A stretch of 64,000 nucleotides of DNA, taken from positions 81,587 to 145,586 of the forward strand of contig JAFSBX010000061.1 in the NCBI GenBank assembly GCA_017437065.1, in the 5' to 3' direction. This DNA is from Lachnospiraceae bacterium. Its GTDB lineage: Bacteria > Bacillota > Clostridia > Lachnospirales > Lachnospiraceae. Within the stretch, counting starts at the first letter, position 1, and every line of letters starts with the position of its first letter. Position numbers and translations under genes: made by a program. This document shows, piece after piece, positions 39,001-45,709 of the stretch. The notes beneath the pieces are model-generated. The model did no database searches. It was given only the letters and a program-made list of their open reading frames with translations, and was not told the origin of the DNA.

Positions 39001-39170
39001 TCCGCCGCCTGTGTCCACTTTGGTATCCCCAAAACTAAACACATCACAACGATTACAACACACAATACCCCTAATGTACTATAAATCTTTCCTGAATATT
39101 TTGCCCACTTACTCATTCGTTTTTTCTCGCTATTTTCATTCTTTATTTTGTCTTTCAAATACAGGCTCAT
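33090..39170 (-). CDS. Giant membrane-anchored protein with chitobiase-C-like repeats (larger paralog)
   Basis: This 2026-aa protein has an N-terminal hydrophobic export segment (about 30-50; TQAAEV may be a cleavage site). Residues about 130-500 form a beta-helix-like region with GLUG-type steps (GGIVGWIDSGVTITRC and similar). After a mixed beta region, about eight CHB_HEX_C-like repeats with YYTTDGxxP cores occupy roughly residues 1080-1840. The end carries the C-terminal domain shared with the 1244-aa paralog (GEVEIGIPIPEGYEN) and a final membrane helix (about 1995-2018) with a basic tail. It should be a long extracytoplasmic fibre or scaffold tethered to the membrane. The gene has its own boxed promoter and AGGAGG before the ATG. 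Confidence 0.85.
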   Translation of the reverse strand: MSLYLKDKIKNENSEKKRMSKWAKYSGKIYSTLGVLCVVIVVMCLVLGIPKWTQAAEVTNPTGWSDYPMADGVTDRNLGEWYFNQSSGSVAKLSDLTFVGTQIQDGEELPCAAIDTKEQLYAVLSGLRTTDVYDSDIKRSQRVIFLLTTDLSIDNRMSDNAILLEYYGDTYAGNVFSLDTFDGQGHSIEISSFESTWQHKDYYISRIETSGGGGNAGIQRPNIESVKYGSPIWHMGMMFGRVEDAVVRNLVINLDEGSVTIEQNMKMLDEGSYKPFLDLGIGVICGSASNTRFMDIEVNSKNGLKVSVENDGYSQTVYETKYQSGYVFAGMGGIVGWIDSGVTITRCATYMDIDVTNEGYIEDDDVNQQLRAISCGVGSIVGVVAGGDNNITSCLGNGEITGNDADIIYSTRDLFARGGIVGALKFSDAEVKLKDCVSTYAPSIGCMVKDTADGAEGDYGSYEINNCYAENLTKGKIGGLCIDDVGGPEQLRKNKYYRVHEDKEFTVTTGNLSTKKDKINEEDWGYSEVDNRHFLIHPYGSIDDPYIVDFGNLTIAEPKGEELKIEVSGDVLEWYSRSSGKTNEYTENAVAYLSITTDGTDPKQHFLQKAKHEGHTEDESPDNGDLTISSSVNYADTTKDITIKAVIKVVFNQGKKTEYNVWSPVWEKTYKPSNTYIIEPLLEVSKENESFVEFQETQSYPLGTTRLQLTARGEVQDMYYYFGKGPGLQLGSEDSDAAGTIKKETMMAQARYNGTFTLIEDMVKNNLSNQIYMYVLAYARIDEVEYYKLYEYDIVVFAKDELVLVSPDSGSKIPNGASVSFMVGNGEVNELPYDKMRVFVSKDKQKLSTLNGMSGVEIYGDKTGDGTKENPYYLLARVPVEGETGETFYIYIEPMVNMGTAPDGAVPYKERYGSFVQEYSYTIMEKAAGLEISPMTITTAQAGNPTSIPINEKVYMSSSGNSDIIVYNIEGENITPQMVRDDSTLNTLNAAQYTQVGKNAYYLSEESGQGSVLYVRNNNVWYAMDNAENLHIYQDGKLSFDVSYSGKTVLVSTMLFAYDYDYSDNVIYKYMVQEQNAVDAPIALLANGSSVTMNKVLNFHCGQNCVMYYTLDGKEPQITIDSTTGLITPQAGTYLYNAADGIAVTEEKGYSHGGSVIVKIMACPVQDTNATEMVYNNDLKSSEVVTFNYNIIEQNQVETPVAYPETTVDAVAEIVNGDRISLSCATSGAEIYYTTDGSTPVVKEENRYTNTIEVNGDYGGYFSVKAMAHKEGMKDSEVVTFLYKIADKETAGSVTAIPGTANKVIAGDKINLSVTISGAEIYYTTDGTTPEVVENSDGTYKLGESVLKYEPEKAIIVPEGTGYFIIHAIAVKEGMKNSEVAQFIYTYADTVGAPYGNPSAGTVVENTPVILQCAQKDAVIYYEIAYDGAKAPEPTTSSSVFSEQAPIVITRDTEIKAFAYYDRQASEIVTLKYVLAEKMEAPEASISSGAIVPSGTTISLPVESGKVYYTTDGSDPTDSSNAAVNIGTDVVITGKAGDMVIIKACTKESGATTSELVTFTYQISQYPGGVTTDTESGTTVASGTVVNLTTDVTGGTIYYTTGSGNPISAGNVGNSVVLSGKPGANVSVKAVAVAPNTTMNGSYAFFDYKLMEQLASPSASIKDGTSLTEKSSVVLKANQGKIYYTIDGREPTKADYEYTAPIVVTKNMTIKAIAIEEGYENSEVSSFSYAFAEQIEKITPSIPDGTVESGQVIKLSCNMPDVKIYYTTDGTEPVPGAEGVFLYEDSGISVYRSVNIKAIAVKSGMCNSELISLNYSVDEVPIEIEREKVAAEKEEAGLKPLDVTNLEARRLNGETNSNGHSVVIEDVISDTLVSGNNTAISNDAKLRAKEISVPYEAKKEIKNLLGKEYEVINNYDFALYENGSRVQPEGEVEIGIPIPEGYENADVMIVYINENNGVTVHNTRREGNYAYAKVSHFSSYAIAGAQLEDSSNREFDLILIMSVAAGAFVLMGIGMIIRTAVKRKRY

Positions 39171-39225
39171 ATTCTTCCTCCTGTTCTATTTTTCATCATA
39201 AAAGTATCCAATTCCTCAATTTATG

Positions 39226-39270
39226 ATTATAGCATCCTATCCTACTCCGGGAACTACTCTTTTGGGTAGT
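39226..39270 (-). promoter_or_regulatory. Promoter 1 of the CIS regulon: activator box plus consensus -10
   Basis: On the minus strand the 18-bp box ACTACCCAAAAGAGTAGT (39253-39270) is an inverted repeat (ACTAC/GTAGT). It is followed after exactly 21 bp by TATAAT (39226-39231). No -35 consensus is seen. The box overlaps the stop codon of the upstream ATPase gene. The expected start site is near 39219, about 50 nt before the 2026-aa gene. Confidence 0.8.
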
Positions 39271-41045
39271 CATGAAAAATCCGCATCATATTTTTCCATC
39301 AAAGCCCTCTGTTCAGGCTTCATACTTTTATTCAGTTTTTTGTATTCATTGGCAATGCCGCTGAGTATATGTTTCATACCAATATCGGAGTCTTCTACTG
39401 CTGCCTGAAATGCTGCCTGAAACGCTGCATTTTTTATTGTTGCACCGGACAATTCAAAATTTTCTGCCAATATGGCTGCATTTATATCTGCTGACAGCTC
39501 TGCCTGTGCCGGAAATACTTTTTGCCATAGCTGTTCCCTGACGGATTCATCTGGCATAGGGAAATTAAGCATATAAGTAATTCTCCTACGAAACGCTTCA
39601 TCAAAATTCTGCAAAAGATTGGTTGCCAGAATACATATGCCATCGCATTCCTCAATCCGTTGCAATAAATATGCCGTTTCTGCATTGGCGTATTTGTCCT
39701 GTGCATCATTTACCTCATTACGTTTTGCAAAAAGAGCATCTGCTTCATCAAACAAAAGAATTCCGTTTAATTGTTTTGCCTGCTCGAATACTTTCCCAAT
39801 ATTCTTCTGTGTCTCTCCTATATATTTACTGATAAGCTGTGACAAATCCACACGATATAAAGGCATGCCAAGTTCCCCTGCCACTGCCTGTGCTGCCATG
39901 GTTTTTCCCGTACCGGGTGCACCGTAGAAAAGCAAAGAAATTCCGTTTCCATAATTGTACTTATCAGCAAATCCCCATTCCTTCATGACCTTTTCACGTT
40001 TACCAAGCATGGCACATACATTAGAAAGTTTACGATGATGTTCCACCGGGAGACATAAATCGTCCAGACACCTGTCTGTAGATAACTGACGGATACCAAA
40101 CAATCCGGTTTCTTTCTCATCATAGTATTCCATAATCCGCTCTGCCGCTGATTCTGTAAGTACGCCTTTATCCACCGACTGTATCTGGGTTTCAAATTCG
40201 CAAAGCATATGCTTCACGGAAGGCATTGCATATGTTCCATCTGCTAATTTCTTCTGTATTTTTTCCGGTATGACAATTCCGCTGTTTTCCATGTAATCCT
40301 TTATACAGGCTTCCCTATCTGCTCTGTCAGTTGCCGGAACTGTGCGGAACAAACATTTTATCTTGCCTGACAATGCCTCCACTCCATTCCTGTTCTCCAA
40401 TAGGATGAAAAAACGAGACACTCTGTAAGATAACTGTTCCATATGTTTCACAAGTATATTAAAGTCTCCGCTCCATCCTCTGGCGTCCACACAAATCATT
40501 GCATCATATAAAACCGCCGTAAGCAACATTTCCTGCCATTCCGGCTGCTCCCCATTCCATAACAGCAGTGGCATTCCCAAACGACACGCCGCCTGTTCAG
40601 CAAAAAATCCAGCACCTTTCCTTCCATTTTCAACCAGTACATAGCAAATTTCGCTTTCTTCTCCAGACTCTTCATCACCGCTAAACACATTTATTATTTC
40701 TTCTACAAGCTCACTTCCGCCAAAAATCTTTTTAAAAGAAGGAAATACCAGTTCCATTCCCGCCGGTAATGTTCCATTTTCCGTATCCGGCAGTTCTCCC
40801 GACATATATGCTGCCACCACCGGATAAAGATACACTTCCTGTTTCGTATGTCCAAATGCTAACGACAGATTTTTCATTCCAGTCTCTGTAACTGCCTCTA
40901 TAGACACAGGCCCTTTCATCAACTTTTCAGCCAGAACAACTTCCTCCTCCGACATCTGAAGCAATCTGCACGCTTCTAAAAAATAGTTTCTTTCTCTTAC
41001 CACATCCTGATATGCAACTTCCGTAATTACCCTCTTTTTTTCCAT
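39270..41045 (-). CDS. AAA+ ATPase of the CIS locus (divergent copy 1)
   Basis: This 591-aa protein has a C-terminal AAA+ domain with Walker A GAPGTGKT at residues 375-382, pore-loop-like KYIGET, Walker B ILLFDEAD, sensor 1 ILATN and arginine-finger FRRRI, plus LSGATIKN in the sensor 2 region. The N-terminal half is degenerate and lacks a clean second P-loop. It is clearly related to the two ATPases at 251-4402 but more diverged. Its gene is far from them, in the regulatory front of the locus, so it may serve the envelope part rather than tail assembly. Its start overlaps the previous stop (TAATG). Confidence 0.9.
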   Translation of the reverse strand: MEKKRVITEVAYQDVVRERNYFLEACRLLQMSEEEVVLAEKLMKGPVSIEAVTETGMKNLSLAFGHTKQEVYLYPVVAAYMSGELPDTENGTLPAGMELVFPSFKKIFGGSELVEEIINVFSGDEESGEESEICYVLVENGRKGAGFFAEQAACRLGMPLLLWNGEQPEWQEMLLTAVLYDAMICVDARGWSGDFNILVKHMEQLSYRVSRFFILLENRNGVEALSGKIKCLFRTVPATDRADREACIKDYMENSGIVIPEKIQKKLADGTYAMPSVKHMLCEFETQIQSVDKGVLTESAAERIMEYYDEKETGLFGIRQLSTDRCLDDLCLPVEHHRKLSNVCAMLGKREKVMKEWGFADKYNYGNGISLLFYGAPGTGKTMAAQAVAGELGMPLYRVDLSQLISKYIGETQKNIGKVFEQAKQLNGILLFDEADALFAKRNEVNDAQDKYANAETAYLLQRIEECDGICILATNLLQNFDEAFRRRITYMLNFPMPDESVREQLWQKVFPAQAELSADINAAILAENFELSGATIKNAAFQAAFQAAVEDSDIGMKHILSGIANEYKKLNKSMKPEQRALMEKYDADFS

Positions 41046-41908
41046 TATTTATCCTCTTTTTCCTTTTTATCAGCAGAATCACCCTCACCGCTTCCTGCAT
41101 TTGAATCAATTGCTTCTATCTGCTCTCTTGCAGCTTTTAATCTCTGTACCCTGTAATATTCAAACATATCCTTCTTTTCTATATCAAACGCATAATTGAT
41201 TTTTCTGACAAATCCTCTTTTTCCTGCATCTTTCCTATAAAGAATTGCCTGCAACAGACTGCTCTCTTCCGACAATTCCCTCATCTGTCGGTGAATGTGT
41301 GCGTTTTCTGCTCTTTTTCCCTGCAGGGCATTCTGTCGAACAGCTTCTTTTAGCCTTTTCATTTCTTCTCTTGTCTCCTGCAGCTGACTCTGTTCCTGTC
41401 TTCCATCGAGATATGGCATGGTTTTCAATAACGCTTCCATATTCGTATTATCAAAATAAGGCTCCATTGACTTTGCAGACCATGGCTTATTCTCCGCCTT
41501 TTCCAACAAAACTGCAGCATTTTTCCACCTGCCGGAAACATATGCTCTGTTCTCGTTTCCTTTTTTTTGTTCCGCCTGTCTCTGATATTCTTTCATTGTT
41601 TTCTGATATCGGGTATTTACCGTATCATAGAGGTTTGTCTTCATATTAGCAAAAACAAAACTTCTCTTTCTATTCGGATTATAACCCATCTGCACTTTTC
41701 CATATGCAGTCTCTAATTTTAACAAACGGTCACATTTAAAAATATGTCCATAATCTTTAAATTCATAATATCCTTCAATTCTCTTATGTTCTTTATATGA
41801 ATTTAATGTTACATGTACAGGTGTTGTCAGACGATAGTAAGTCTCTTTTAGTTTCTTCTTACCATTCTTATGCTCCTGTTTTGCTTTTAAACTGTCATAT
41901 TCAGCCAT
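41045..41908 (-). CDS. Charged helical protein of unknown function
   Basis: This 287-aa protein has no membrane segment and is rich in Lys, Glu, Arg and Gln. Residues about 95-240 contain long charged helical stretches that may form a coiled coil, and the C-terminus is a short acidic/basic low-complexity tail. I do not recognise a family. It lies between the regulator and the first ATPase and is translationally coupled to the latter (TAATG overlap). An adaptor of that ATPase is a plausible role, by position only. Confidence 0.65.
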   Translation of the reverse strand: MAEYDSLKAKQEHKNGKKKLKETYYRLTTPVHVTLNSYKEHKRIEGYYEFKDYGHIFKCDRLLKLETAYGKVQMGYNPNRKRSFVFANMKTNLYDTVNTRYQKTMKEYQRQAEQKKGNENRAYVSGRWKNAAVLLEKAENKPWSAKSMEPYFDNTNMEALLKTMPYLDGRQEQSQLQETREEMKRLKEAVRQNALQGKRAENAHIHRQMRELSEESSLLQAILYRKDAGKRGFVRKINYAFDIEKKDMFEYYRVQRLKAAREQIEAIDSNAGSGEGDSADKKEKEDK

Positions 41909-41936
41909 AACTCTCTCCCCATCTTTCCAGCCTTAT

Positions 41937-44321
41937 CTATACTATTTCCAATTCTCTTGCTCTGGCAATTGCCTCACCTCGACTACCAACCTGTAACTTT
42001 TGATAAATCTTTTTCAAATGATACTTTACTGTATTTTCTGAAAGGAATAATTCTCCTGCAATGTCGGCATTTTTCTTTCCCCGACAAAGCATCTCGAGTA
42101 CCTCCATCTCTTGTGTACTCAAACTTTCGTATTCTTTTTTCTGTGTCATAAATGCCGGATACAACAAAGCCATCTTTCTTGTGTCTTCAAGAACTTTTTT
42201 GTAATACTCCTGCTTAATTGTACTATCTTCGGAAGAATTTTTTTTAAGTTCTTCGTATTTTTTAAGTACCGGATACAACATGGCTCCTCTGTCTGCGTAG
42301 ACCCTTACCACACCATAGAATGATGTTTCTTCCAAAAGTTCCTTTAGCTGCAAACTCCATTCCTCATAATTCATACGATAGTTAATAACAATTTCTATAA
42401 TACGCAAATGCCATTCATCATATTTTCGATAATACCCTTTGGAATAATCTAACATACGATGAAGCAGAAGTAATGCACTTTCCATTCTTTCAGTTGCTAT
42501 ATACGCATATATTTTTGTAATATAACAATATCTGTTCATAGTTACAAACAAGTCATGCTCATCAACAGCCCTATACTCCAACCATTCTTTTACTTGTTCC
42601 AGTTCTCCTTGAAGCAGATATCCATATATTTGAAAAGCATCCATGTTCTTTTCCACAAAGGTACTTTCCATTTTTGACAGATTTTTTTCTACTCCTCTAA
42701 GAATGCTTTCTGCCTGTTCACGTTGATTTTTAACATACATAATCTTAGCCAAAAACATATTCGCCACAAAAAAAGTTTCACTTCCCGGTTCTGCCTGTCC
42801 TGCACCTTTAGCCAATAACTTTGCTGCATCTCCTATCTTCCCTTTTTCATAAGCTATTTCTCCCAGCATAGTATCTGTGAAACCACCACAATTTTCCTCC
42901 AATAAAGACGGCAATTTTCCAAAAATTTGTGCTATAACTTCCTCACCCTGATTCATATACAAACAAAAATCTCTACCACCATGAAGAAGACTTGGGGTAT
43001 TTCCGCTAATATTAATGTTATACCGTACATTTTTTCCGGCACCATTCAATTGTTCTAACTGTATAAACAATTTTTCCGGTTTCTGATACGGAAGTGTAAG
43101 TTGCAAATACCCATAAACGTTTTTAAGTTGCTCATATTCCTCTGTATCTGTGGATATCTGACTAATATATTGTTCTAACAGACATACATATTCCTCAGAC
43201 TTTTTCTTATTCCCATATATTGCCTCCATCATAGCATACGCATGCAACAGAATCGGGTCATTCACAACATAACTTTCCGGCACCTGACGCATGTAAGGTT
43301 CCAGTTCCATATATCCATGATAGATGGCATTTCCCGTACAGTATGAATGCATACACTTCACAACCGCCCCTATATCACCATTCAAATCCGCATATCGTAT
43401 TGCTTCCATCCATTCTTCTTTTTTTACAAAATACTCATACGCATTTCTGTACAACTTACTCATTTCACCGGTTCCCAAATATGCAGTCTGCCGCTTTTGT
43501 AAAAACATTCTCATAAAATCTTCTATTTCATATTCTTCTCCAAGATATCTAAGTATTCCAAATGAATTTGTCAATGTATCTAATATACGATAACTTTCCT
43601 TTTCATTGTATTCAAATACCTCCACCAAAAGTTCCTTATTAATTTTATGAAAAAATGCAAGTTTAAGGAGCATAATCTGATATTCATAAGGATATGATTT
43701 AAAACATGCCACTTCAAAATATTGGACACATTCTTCATAACACTTTCCTAAAAGCCTCTTGTTAATCATTCGTAATTCACCGAATATTCCAGTAGCAACC
43801 GCCATAAAAAGTAACATACCATTGCATATTTCGTATAGTTTACTAACCAGTTTCCGATTCGCATTGTAATACAAACTACTGATTGCATCCAATTCTTTGG
43901 CGGTAAATTTTAACTTTTCCTTATTATATAATGTAATTTGCGAGGTGAGTTTATATGGCAACAATTCAGCCGGAAGCGGTATTCTGCCCGCCAACACAAA
44001 TCTACTTTCTGTATCCGCTTCACGAATATAATCCATTAAGCGACTAAAATTTCCGGAAATCACCCAATCCCCTAAATTATCCACCAAATAAATTTTTCTT
44101 TCTTCTCTTTGTGCGTTATCATTGTTCAGGGTCGGCAATTCCATTTTTAGAATTTCAGAATTATGTACAAAAGTACACTGTTCCTTTCCAAAGTTTTCAT
44201 GCAATTGTTCCAGAAGCACTGTTTTTCCCCATCCACACGGTGCTTCTATATATATAATTTTACTTTTTTTCAGTTCCTTACGTATCTCATCAATCAATTC
44301 ATTACGCATTATCATTTGCAT
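41937..44321 (-). CDS. MalT/LuxR-type transcriptional activator of the CIS locus
   Basis: This 794-aa regulator has an N-terminal STAND-type NTPase with P-loop APCGWGKT (residues 27-34), a Walker B-like IYLVDNLGDW (about 78-87), a long helical repeat middle (TPR-like), and a C-terminal LuxR/GerE helix-turn-helix (LSTQEMEVLEMLCRGKKNAD, then LSENTVKYHLKKIYQKL, about residues 735-785). This is the layout of MalT-type signal-dependent activators. It is the first gene of the locus and its own promoter carries the 18-bp box seen before two other genes, so it probably autoregulates. The ligand is unknown. A somewhat distant GGGAG precedes the ATG. Confidence 0.9.
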   Translation of the reverse strand: MQMIMRNELIDEIRKELKKSKIIYIEAPCGWGKTVLLEQLHENFGKEQCTFVHNSEILKMELPTLNNDNAQREERKIYLVDNLGDWVISGNFSRLMDYIREADTESRFVLAGRIPLPAELLPYKLTSQITLYNKEKLKFTAKELDAISSLYYNANRKLVSKLYEICNGMLLFMAVATGIFGELRMINKRLLGKCYEECVQYFEVACFKSYPYEYQIMLLKLAFFHKINKELLVEVFEYNEKESYRILDTLTNSFGILRYLGEEYEIEDFMRMFLQKRQTAYLGTGEMSKLYRNAYEYFVKKEEWMEAIRYADLNGDIGAVVKCMHSYCTGNAIYHGYMELEPYMRQVPESYVVNDPILLHAYAMMEAIYGNKKKSEEYVCLLEQYISQISTDTEEYEQLKNVYGYLQLTLPYQKPEKLFIQLEQLNGAGKNVRYNINISGNTPSLLHGGRDFCLYMNQGEEVIAQIFGKLPSLLEENCGGFTDTMLGEIAYEKGKIGDAAKLLAKGAGQAEPGSETFFVANMFLAKIMYVKNQREQAESILRGVEKNLSKMESTFVEKNMDAFQIYGYLLQGELEQVKEWLEYRAVDEHDLFVTMNRYCYITKIYAYIATERMESALLLLHRMLDYSKGYYRKYDEWHLRIIEIVINYRMNYEEWSLQLKELLEETSFYGVVRVYADRGAMLYPVLKKYEELKKNSSEDSTIKQEYYKKVLEDTRKMALLYPAFMTQKKEYESLSTQEMEVLEMLCRGKKNADIAGELFLSENTVKYHLKKIYQKLQVGSRGEAIARARELEIV

Positions 44322-44373
44322 AACTACACACCCACTCCCGCTACAAACTACCCTTCAAATTCAACTGTTAATA

Positions 44374-44418
44374 ATTTTAACACATTTCCTTTCGCTCTAA
44401 AACCCTCATTCGGGTAGT
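44374..44418 (-). promoter_or_regulatory. Promoter 3 of the CIS regulon, before the activator gene
   Basis: On the minus strand the box ACTACCCGAATGAGGGTT (44401-44418) is followed after exactly 21 bp by TAAAAT (44374-44379). It is the least symmetrical of the three boxes in its right half. The expected start is near 44367, about 45 nt before the regulator gene. Confidence 0.7.
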
Positions 44419-44434
44419 AAAAAGAGAATTAAAT

Positions 44435-44513
44435 AAAAATACCCCACAGGAATCGATATTTTTTCATATCATATTCTCTTGTAGGGATATTTTTTCTATA
44501 TTTATTTTTCTGA
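44435..44513. repeat. Direct repeat copy 1 (79 bp), hairpin terminator downstream of the DUF3990 pair
   Basis: Nearly identical to 45630-45709, differing by one substitution and one T in a T-run. It contains an interrupted inverted repeat (CCCYACAGGA arms) flanked by T-runs on both strands, so it should work as a bidirectional terminator. It ends exactly next to the stop codon of the 147-aa gene. Confidence 0.85.
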
Positions 44514-44957
44514 CTATACACAAATTCTTCCTTCTTTATAACATTCACTAATATATTCACGTGACTGATAATAAAAATCCGTATTATAATTTGATATTAC
44601 ATCATCAATCCATGATGAATATACTTCAATAACCCATTCAATGATACTGCGTTCTGAGTTCTCTGATATATCTTCAATTAAACGTTCATACACCTCTCCA
44701 ATTGTCCAATAATCCGGCACCTCATATCTGCATTTTGCAAGATTATCAAATGAGTCTACAGGTATTTCACAACTATGAATAAATTCATCTGCTACTTTTT
44801 CTATTGGCTCACAATGAAAAATATCAGCATACTCATATATCCGTTTTATGGTGTCCTTTCCCATATATTTTACCACAACAGCTCTTCTCTGCTTCTGCTG
44901 TCTTCCAATAAACTCAATTAGACTACATGTAAAAAATAACGCATTATCATTCTTCAT
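44514..44957 (-). CDS. Small protein partner of the DUF3990 protein, possible antitoxin
   Basis: This 147-aa acidic soluble protein (begins MKNDNALFFTCSLIEFIGRQ) recurs in clostridial genomes as an uncharacterised protein. It overlaps the DUF3990-like gene by 11 nt, so the two are translationally coupled. Helical content is high and no enzyme motif is visible. With a DUF3990 partner, the simplest reading is a toxin-antitoxin-like pair in which this is the antitoxin or an accessory protein; the sequence does not prove it. The stop abuts a direct repeat. Confidence 0.65.
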   Translation of the reverse strand: MKNDNALFFTCSLIEFIGRQQKQRRAVVVKYMGKDTIKRIYEYADIFHCEPIEKVADEFIHSCEIPVDSFDNLAKCRYEVPDYWTIGEVYERLIEDISENSERSIIEWVIEVYSSWIDDVISNYNTDFYYQSREYISECYKEGRICV

Positions 44958-45423
44958 CTCTTACTTCACTTCCTTTTAGAAACTTCAATGTTGTCAATGC
45001 CTTTGCTGTATGAAAACTAATCTGATGTGTTGGTTTCTTAAATTTTGCCAGACTCCAAAATGCTTCTCTGCTAATCTTTCCATCAACAAAGTTTTGAACA
45101 TAATTGAATATGGTATCATCAGCCATGGGGCCTTCAACAATATCATAATCATGTGATTTTCCCATTCTGCACGCCACAATAAAGTCCAACCATTCCTCCG
45201 TCATTTCAGGAAATATTTTCACACTTAGTGTATCATCCGGCACATATCGATATTCGTTCAAATATCCTGTTCCATTAAATCTCGTCGCCCATCGTTTTGC
45301 CTGTTCAAGATAGACTGTACAATAAAAACCAAAAAAGAAATCTTTATTATACTTCTGAATTCTAATTTCCGGTGATTCTACAATTTCTTTACTTCCATGG
45401 TATAAAATCATTTCATTTGACAA
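44947..45423 (-). CDS. DUF3990-like protein, ADP-ribosyltransferase-type toxin candidate
   Basis: The core begins MILYHGSKEIVESPEI, followed by FFFGFYCTVYLEQAKRWA, the conserved pattern of DUF3990, which is related in layout to ADP-ribosyltransferases (early YHGS, then a GFY-T strand and QA-WA helix). I place the start at TTG 45423, because AAGGAG lies 8 nt upstream; the ATG at 45411 is an alternative, and a longer frame from 45501 has no visible site. The protein is about 158 aa. It has its own predicted promoter and is coupled to the 147-aa gene. Direct repeats flank the pair. Confidence 0.72.
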   Translation of the reverse strand: MSNEMILYHGSKEIVESPEIRIQKYNKDFFFGFYCTVYLEQAKRWATRFNGTGYLNEYRYVPDDTLSVKIFPEMTEEWLDFIVACRMGKSHDYDIVEGPMADDTIFNYVQNFVDGKISREAFWSLAKFKKPTHQISFHTAKALTTLKFLKGSEVRDEE

Positions 45424-45566
45424 ACTAATCAGCTCCTTATATTTTCCTCTCTGCTCTATAAATAAATGGGTAATTAAGCAAAGAGTTCTTTTGACAGTCA
45501 TAAGAATATGACTATAGAAAATTTAGATTACTACCAGAATTCATTTGAAACCATTTGCTTGTTTCC

Positions 45567-45595
45567 ATACTAGCATACCACCTGAAAGAAAACAA
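45567..45595 (-). promoter_or_regulatory. Promoter of the DUF3990 gene pair
   Basis: On the minus strand TTGTTT (45590-45595), a 17-bp spacer and TAGTAT (45567-45572) preceded by TGC form a plausible sigma-A promoter. It lies about 145 nt before the chosen start; the leader holds no clear gene. Confidence 0.55.
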
Positions 45596-45629
45596 GAAAA
45601 AAATTACACCCTAAAAACGATTGAAACAA

Positions 45630-45709
45630 AAAAATACCCCACAGGAATCGATATTTTTTCATATCATATTCTCCTGTAGGGATATTTTTTCTATATTTAT
45701 TTTTTCTGA
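45630..45709. repeat. Direct repeat copy 2 (80 bp), SulP 3' end and terminator
   Basis: This copy contains the last codons and stop of the SulP gene (stop at 45697-45699) and the hairpin terminator behind it. The 45630-45709 and 44435-44513 copies bracket the DUF3990 pair in direct orientation. Confidence 0.85.

Noticed and set aside
251-44321. Complete prophage
   Set aside because: No integrase, terminase, portal, capsid, holin or endolysin is visible, and DUF4255, DUF4280 and AAA+ genes are typical of CIS rather than phage.
44345-44360. Plus-strand ACTACCC near the regulator start as a fourth activator box
   Set aside because: The second half of the box does not match and no -10 follows at 21 bp.
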